The position numbers were made by a program, and so were the translations under genes. 64,000 nt of DNA. Source: Klenkia marina (GTDB lineage Bacteria > Actinomycetota > Actinomycetes > Mycobacteriales > Geodermatophilaceae). Shown here one piece after another: positions 57,884-64,000 of this stretch. The notes under the pieces are model-generated. The model searched no databases. It saw nothing but the letters and a program-made list of their open reading frames with translations, and was not told the DNA's origin. How positions within the stretch are numbered: the stretch's first letter is position 1; each line of letters opens with the position of its first letter. Where the stretch lies: contig NZ_FMUH01000001.1 of NCBI RefSeq assembly GCF_900101025.1, forward strand, positions 186,001-250,000. The letters run 5' to 3'.

Positions 57884-59287
57884 ATGCGCCGCCGACCCCT
57901 GCTGCTGACCGGCGCCCTCGTCGTCCTCACCGGCTGCAGCTCCGCCGTCCTCCAGCCGCTCACCCTGTTCGGCGCCCCGGGCATCGGCGACCCCTACTAC
58001 CCCGGCGACGGCAACGGCGGCTACGACGTCGAGCGCTACGACCTCGACATCGCCTACGACCCGGCCGACGACGTCCTCACCGGGGTCGCCACCATCACCG
58101 CCACGACGACCGGGGCCCGCCTGTCCGGCTTCTCCCTCGACCTCGTCGGCCTGGACGTGTCCGCCGTCGAGGTCGACGGCACCCCGGTCGAGGTCACCCG
58201 CGAGGGCGACGAGCTGGTGGTCGACCCCGGCCAGGTGGTCGTCGACGGCGACTTCGCGGTGCGGGTGGAGTACTCCGGCGTCCCCGAGCCGGTCGAGGAC
58301 GGTCCCGGGCAGTCCGGCGTCGTGCCGACCCCGGACGGCGTCCTGGTCGTCGGGCAGCCCGACGTCGCCGCCACCTGGTTCCCGGTGAACGACCACCCCC
58401 GCGACGCCGCCGCCGTCCAGCTCGCCGTCACCGTGCCCGAGGGCCTCGTCGCGGTCTCCAACGGCACGCTCGTCGAGCGCGGCGAGCCCGTGGACGGGCA
58501 GCGCACCTGGACCTGGCGCACCGACGAGCCGATGGCGCCCTACCTGCTCACCCTGGCCGTCGGCGACTACGAGCTGACCGAGCGCGAGGTCGACGGCGTC
58601 ACCTACCGCGACGCCGTCTCCCGCCGGCTGAGCGAGCGGCTGGCCGGCAACGCCCGCACCGCGCTGGACCGCCAGCCCGAGGTCGTCGACTTCCTGGCCG
58701 AGCTGTTCGGCTCGCCGTACCCGTTCACCGAGTGCGGCGCGATCGTCACCGACTCCCCCCTCGGCTTCGCGCTGGAGACCCAGACCCGCCCCATCTACGC
58801 CCGCGACTTCTTCGGCTCGGCCGACGGCGCCGAGCTGGTGGTGGTGCACGAGCTGGCCCACCAGTGGACCGGCGACGACCTGCGGCTGGACCGCTGGCGC
58901 GACATCTGGCTCAACGAGGGGTTCGCGACCTACGCCGAGTGGGCGTGGACCGAGGCCCAGGGCGGCGAGACCGTCGCCGACCAGCTCGCCGCCGTCCTGG
59001 ACACCGACGCCGACGACGAGTTCTGGACCCCGGCCATCGGTGACCCCGGCCCGGCCACCGAGGACCTGTTCGGCGAGGCGGTCTACGTGCGCGGCGCAGC
59101 GACCCTGGCGGCACTGCGGGAGGAGGTCGGCGACGACGCCTTCACCGATCTGCTGTCCCGCTGGACCACCGGACGCGCCGGGCAGGCCGTCACCACCGAC
59201 GAGTTCACCGGGCTGGCCGCCGAGGTCGCGGGCACCGACCTCACCGACTTCTTCGACGGCTGGCTGGGCGCGGGCAAGCCCACCTGA
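57884..59287 (+). CDS. M1-family metallopeptidase lipoprotein
   Basis: A 467-residue M1 (gluzincin) peptidase with a lipoprotein signal (LLLTGALVVLTGCSS, Cys near residue 18). The zinc site is VVVHELAHQWTGDDL with the third ligand in DIWLNEGFATYAEWAW, and the exopeptidase region PLGFALETQTRP (GxMEN-like motif altered) precedes it. It should trim peptides outside the membrane, which fits with the peptide importer in this window. ATG start, leaderless. Confidence 0.93.
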   Translation: MRRRPLLLTGALVVLTGCSSAVLQPLTLFGAPGIGDPYYPGDGNGGYDVERYDLDIAYDPADDVLTGVATITATTTGARLSGFSLDLVGLDVSAVEVDGTPVEVTREGDELVVDPGQVVVDGDFAVRVEYSGVPEPVEDGPGQSGVVPTPDGVLVVGQPDVAATWFPVNDHPRDAAAVQLAVTVPEGLVAVSNGTLVERGEPVDGQRTWTWRTDEPMAPYLLTLAVGDYELTEREVDGVTYRDAVSRRLSERLAGNARTALDRQPEVVDFLAELFGSPYPFTECGAIVTDSPLGFALETQTRPIYARDFFGSADGAELVVVHELAHQWTGDDLRLDRWRDIWLNEGFATYAEWAWTEAQGGETVADQLAAVLDTDADDEFWTPAIGDPGPATEDLFGEAVYVRGAATLAALREEVGDDAFTDLLSRWTTGRAGQAVTTDEFTGLAAEVAGTDLTDFFDGWLGAGKPT

Positions 59288-59303
59288 GCCGACACTGGGG
59301 GCC

Positions 59304-59834
59304 ATGGATCCCCGGCTCGCCGCGCTGACCGACGCCCCGTTCACCTACGCCGAGGTCGGTGCAACGAGGTCCGGCGAGCTGCCGGCCGGGGTGCACGTGG
59401 CTCGCCGGCGGGCGGTGGTGGGTCGCGGCGACGACGCGTTCGACCGGGCCGTGGCGGCGGTGTTCGACTGGGCGCCGCAGCGGAACGCCGGCCTGCGGGT
59501 GCGGGCCAGCGGGCCGGCCAGCGAGCCCGGCGCCGTCGTCCTCATGACCGCCGGGCTGCCGCCGCTGGGCCTGCGCATCCCCTGCCGGGTGGTGTGGTCG
59601 CAGACCAGCGGCGACCGCCAGGGCTACGCCTACGGCACGCTGCCCGGCCACCCCGAGAGCGGCGAGGAGTCCTTCGTCGTCTCCCGCGACGGCGCCGACG
59701 TGGTGTTCGAGATGGTGGCCTTCTCCCGGCTGGCCACCCGGGCCGCCCGCCTCGGCGGACCGGTCAGCCGCGTGCTGCAGGCGGTAGCGCTGACCCGATA
59801 CACCGGCGCCGTGCGCCGCGCCGCCCGCGGCTGA
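59304..59834 (+). CDS. DUF1990 family protein
   Basis: A 176-residue protein of the DUF1990 family: LTDAPFTYAEVGATRSGELP at the N-terminus, GRGDDAFDRAVAAVFDW, and YAYGTLPGHPESGEESFVV. The function is unknown; the fold may be SRPBCC-like. It lies 16 bases after the M1 peptidase gene on the same strand and so is likely co-transcribed. It stops 4 bases before the convergent flavin reductase gene. Confidence 0.88.
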   Translation: MDPRLAALTDAPFTYAEVGATRSGELPAGVHVARRRAVVGRGDDAFDRAVAAVFDWAPQRNAGLRVRASGPASEPGAVVLMTAGLPPLGLRIPCRVVWSQTSGDRQGYAYGTLPGHPESGEESFVVSRDGADVVFEMVAFSRLATRAARLGGPVSRVLQAVALTRYTGAVRRAARG

Positions 59835-59838
59835 CCCC

Positions 59839-60555
59839 TCAGGTGCCGCTGGGCCCGAACTGCTCGACCTTCACCGACCCCGGCGCGAAACCGAGCCCCA
59901 CCAGCAGGTCACCCGCCGTGCGGGCGAACCCGGCCGACCCGCACACGAACGCGGTCTGGCCCTCCTCCCACAGCGGGAAGAGGTCCACCGCGGTCAGCCG
60001 GGACGCCGGGCGGATGCCGTGCGCCTCCCGCGTGAGGACGACGACGGCGCCGGCGGCCTGCAGCTCGTCGGCGTAGGGCAGCTCGGCCAGCGTGCGGGCG
60101 CTGACCGCCACCCGCAGCAGGTCCTCCCGCCCGGTCGCCCGGGCGTGCCGCACCATCGCCACCAGCGGGACCACGCCGGTGCCGCCGCCGACCAGCAGCG
60201 CGGGGGTCTCGCCGTCCCAGGCGAACCCGCCCCCGATCGGCCCGCGCACCTCGAAGGTGTCGCCGGGCTCGACGACGTCGGCGAGGTGGGTGGAGACCTC
60301 GCCGTCGTCCAGCCGTTCGACGAACAGCTCGAGCAGCGGGTCCGACGGCGGGGAGGCCACCGAGTACGACCGCTGCGCGGTGTAGCCGTCCTCGGCGGTC
60401 AGCCGCACCACGTAGTGCTGACCGGGCAGGTGGTCGACCCGGCCGGCGACGTCCAGGCGCAGCTGCACGGTGCGCGGCAGCGGGCGCCGGACCCCGGAGA
60501 CCGTGGCGGTCGTCCAGGGCCCGGGCGCGGGGGCGGTGACCACCGGCTCAGTCAT
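59839..60555 (-). CDS. FAD/NAD(P)H-dependent oxidoreductase (ferredoxin reductase type)
   Basis: A 238-residue ferredoxin-NADP reductase-like protein: FAD motif AQRSYSVASPPSD, and NAD(P)-binding ALLVGGGTGVVPLVAMVRHA, with the final VEQFGPSG. It has no [2Fe-2S] domain. Its ATG overlaps the sulfite-oxidase-like gene stop region by 8 bases, so the two form a redox pair in which this subunit probably supplies or removes electrons for the molybdenum enzyme. Confidence 0.93.
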   Translation of the reverse strand: MTEPVVTAPAPGPWTTATVSGVRRPLPRTVQLRLDVAGRVDHLPGQHYVVRLTAEDGYTAQRSYSVASPPSDPLLELFVERLDDGEVSTHLADVVEPGDTFEVRGPIGGGFAWDGETPALLVGGGTGVVPLVAMVRHARATGREDLLRVAVSARTLAELPYADELQAAGAVVVLTREAHGIRPASRLTAVDLFPLWEEGQTAFVCGSAGFARTAGDLLVGLGFAPGSVKVEQFGPSGT

Positions 60556-61162
60556 CCCCCTGGTAGCGCTGCTGGCGCCACGGGTCGCCCCGGTCGTGGT
60601 AGCCGTTGCGCTCCCAGAAGCCCTGCTGGTCACGCTTGAGGACGTCGAGCTTGGTCACCCACTTGGCCGACTTCCAGAAGTACAGGTGCGGCACCAGCAG
60701 GCGCACCGGACCGCCGTGCTCGACGGTCAACGGCTTGCCGTCGAACTCCCAGACCAGCCACGCCTTGCCGCCGGTGAGGTCCTCCAGCGGCAGGTTGGTG
60801 GTGTAGCCGGACTTCGAGGTCGCCATGACGTACTGGCCCTCGGGCGTGGGCCGCGCGACGTCCCACAGGGCGTCGAGGGAGACGCCGGCGAAGTGCGTGT
60901 CGAACTTCGACCAGGTGGTGACGCAGTGGATGTCACCGCGGTACTCCGAGGACGGCAGCGCGTGGACGCCGTCCCAGTCCCAGGTGGTGGGGTTCTGCAC
61001 GTTCCCGGCGACGGTGATGCTCCACGTCTCGGGGCTGATCCGGGGCACCGGCTCGGCGGTCAGCACCGGCCAGTCGGCACCGACGTCGTACTGGCCGGGG
61101 GGCAGACGCGGGTCGCGGGCGGTGCGGGCGCGGCCGAGGAAACCGCGGGTGGGTCCGGGCAC
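60548..61162 (-). CDS. Sulfite-oxidase-like molybdopterin oxidoreductase
   Basis: A 204-residue Mo-cofactor domain of the sulfite oxidase family (YedY/MsrP relative): WSITVAGNVQNPTTWDWDG, the Mo-ligand cysteine in DIHCVTTWSKFDTHF, and KSGYTTNLPLEDL with LEHGGPVRLLVP-type ending (VEHGGPVRLLVPHLYFWKSA). It has no signal peptide, so unlike MsrP it seems cytoplasmic. AAGGAGG lies 5 bases before the GTG. Coupled with the flavin reductase. Confidence 0.93.
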   Translation of the reverse strand: MPGPTRGFLGRARTARDPRLPPGQYDVGADWPVLTAEPVPRISPETWSITVAGNVQNPTTWDWDGVHALPSSEYRGDIHCVTTWSKFDTHFAGVSLDALWDVARPTPEGQYVMATSKSGYTTNLPLEDLTGGKAWLVWEFDGKPLTVEHGGPVRLLVPHLYFWKSAKWVTKLDVLKRDQQGFWERNGYHDRGDPWRQQRYQGDD

Positions 61163-61192
61163 GGGGGCCTCCTTCTCGGGGTCGGTGCGGGG

Positions 61193-61218
61193 AACACCGG
61201 GCGGGCTACGTTCGTTCC
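61193..61218 (-). promoter_or_regulatory. Candidate ECF-type promoter of the sulfite-oxidase-like operon
   Basis: GGAAC (61218-61214), 18 bases, GTT (61195-61193) on the minus strand, about 31 bases before the GTG. The same bases form an inverted repeat GGAAC...GTTCC, so the match may be accidental. Confidence 0.3.
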
Positions 61219-61288
61219 GCCCGGTAAGGGTGGCCTTCCATGAGACGTGTCACGCCGCGTTCACGTAGGTGTGACCTGTGCAGAGTCG

Positions 61289-61294
61289 TACCGT
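61289..61294 (+). promoter_or_regulatory. -10 box of leaderless sdhC operon
   Basis: TACCGT ends 6 bases before the GTG at 61301; no ribosome binding site. Confidence 0.45.
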
Positions 61295-61300
61295 GTCCTC

Positions 61301-62038
61301 GTGGCGACAGTGACGACGCAGCAGGCAGGGCAGTCGGCGGGGGCGAACCCCGGTCCGAAGCGGCAACCGAACACCGGGCGGTTCGGTTCCTCGGTCTTCA
61401 AGAAGGCCGTCATGGCGGTCACCGGCATCATCTTCGTGCTGTACCTCATCGCGCACATGGTGGGGAACCTAAAGGCGTTCGCCGGGGCCGAGACCTTCAA
61501 CAGCTACTCCGAGTTCCTGCGCGAGCTCGGCGAGCCGATCCTCCCCCGCCTGACGGTGCTGACGATCATCCGCATCGTGCTTCTCGTGGCCGTGGCCGCG
61601 CACATCTGGGCCGCCTTCTCGCTGTGGAAGCAGGCCAAGCGCGCCCGCCCGATCGCCTACCAGACGAAGAAGCGGGTGCAGCAGAGCTACGCCTCGCGCA
61701 CCATGCGCTGGGGCGGGGTCATCCTCATCCTCTTCATCATCTGGCACATCCTCGACCTCACCCTGGGTGCGGTGAACCCGGCCGGTCGCGACTCGCTGCC
61801 CTACGGCCGCCTCGTCGAGGGTTTCCAGAACCCGGTCGTCACGATCTGGTACGCCGTCGCGCTGATCGCCCTGGGCATGCACATCCGGCACGGCGTGTGG
61901 TCGGCCACCCAGACGCTGGGCCACAGCAACAAGCGCCGCGAGCGGGCGCTGAACGTCTTCGCCACGGCCTTCGCCGTGGTGCTGATCGGCGGTTACCTGC
62001 TGATCCCGTTCTCCGTCCTCTTCGGCATCATCGACTGA
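61301..62038 (+). CDS. sdhC: Succinate dehydrogenase cytochrome b558 subunit
   Basis: A 245-residue b558-type subunit with five membrane helices and histidines for two haems ([62 protein letters not shown]). It anchors a type B succinate:menaquinone oxidoreductase. The GTG at 61301 follows a TACCGT hexamer by 6 bases. sdhA follows after 13 bases and sdhB overlaps the end of sdhA, so this is a normal sdhCAB operon. Confidence 0.96.
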   Translation: MATVTTQQAGQSAGANPGPKRQPNTGRFGSSVFKKAVMAVTGIIFVLYLIAHMVGNLKAFAGAETFNSYSEFLRELGEPILPRLTVLTIIRIVLLVAVAAHIWAAFSLWKQAKRARPIAYQTKKRVQQSYASRTMRWGGVILILFIIWHILDLTLGAVNPAGRDSLPYGRLVEGFQNPVVTIWYAVALIALGMHIRHGVWSATQTLGHSNKRRERALNVFATAFAVVLIGGYLLIPFSVLFGIID

Positions 62039-62051
62039 CAGGGAAGCTGAC

Positions 62052-63997
<1,946 letters not shown>

Positions 63998-63998
<1 letters not shown>

Positions 63999-64000
63999 TG
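63998..64000 (+). CDS. sdhB: Start codon of the next gene, probably sdhB (partial)
   Basis: Only the ATG is in the window, overlapping the sdhA stop as TGATG. The iron-sulfur subunit gene is expected here by operon order; its sequence is not seen. Confidence 0.55.

Overview
The window is a very GC-rich, gene-dense bacterial chromosome segment with many GTG starts and frequent ATGA/GTGA stop-start overlaps. Mycothiol biosynthesis (mshB), an ECF sigma factor/zinc anti-sigma pair, a 13E12-type DUF222-HNH endonuclease and the succinylase lysine pathway point to an actinobacterium. Paralogue types and style fit the Geodermatophilaceae (Blastococcus, Geodermatophilus, Modestobacter); that placement is inference. 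About 73 protein-coding genes are described, plus the first codon of another. I saw no rRNA, tRNA, CRISPR array, prophage or classical insertion sequence.

Layout. 1-9.2 kb: CoA-ester lyase, EamA exporter and PhzF protein, then divergently a soluble MgtE-N/CBS protein with a DUF1003 membrane protein, a compact minus-strand operon (azlC, azlD, CHY zinc finger, SRPBCC, PLP decarboxylase) and the Mrp Fe-S ATPase. 9.2-16.7 kb: a stress and glycogen core (sigE, anti-sigma, htrA, tatB; O-methyltransferase; glgC, RNA-ligase-like protein, glgA). 16.7-33.9 kb: mixed accessory genes, including a CrtI-like desaturase beside an unrecognised 482-residue protein, leucyl aminopeptidase, DUF3117, tag, epimerase, the HNH gene bracketed by two related hairpins, glycosyltransferases and a cytochrome-b/sulfite-oxidase fusion. 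33.9-42.9 kb: DivIVA-like protein, LOG-type protein, dapE, dapD, dapC, ferredoxin and mshB. 43-49 kb: a complete dipeptide/oligopeptide ABC importer. 49.4-54.6 kb: CsbD, an SRPBCC-Nudix fusion, then a sulfate-assimilation operon (Rrf2 regulator, cysC, leader peptide, sulfite reductase, zinc-ribbon protein, cysH). 54.6-64 kb: PhoX, a DUF3037/HipA-kinase pair, an M1 peptidase lipoprotein, a sulfite-oxidase-like/flavin reductase pair and the start of sdhCAB.

The order sigE-rseA-htrA-tatB with mrp nearby, a divergent methyltransferase, glgC/glgA, tag beside DUF3117, a DivIVA-like protein, the LOG-type protein, dapE/dapD, ferredoxin-dapC and mshB resembles the Mycobacterium tuberculosis Rv1170-Rv1232 interval as I remember it. 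This looks like an old backbone with accessory genes inserted.

A strong non-coding pattern is the placement of a TANNNT -10 hexamer 6-8 bases before the start codon of about 17 genes, which predicts leaderless transcripts. At two divergent gene pairs the opposing -10 boxes share their TA, and at a third they form the arms of an inverted repeat. sigE has an ECF-type promoter (GGGAAC, 18 bases, CGTTG) placed so that a GTG would lie at the transcript start, predicting autoregulation.
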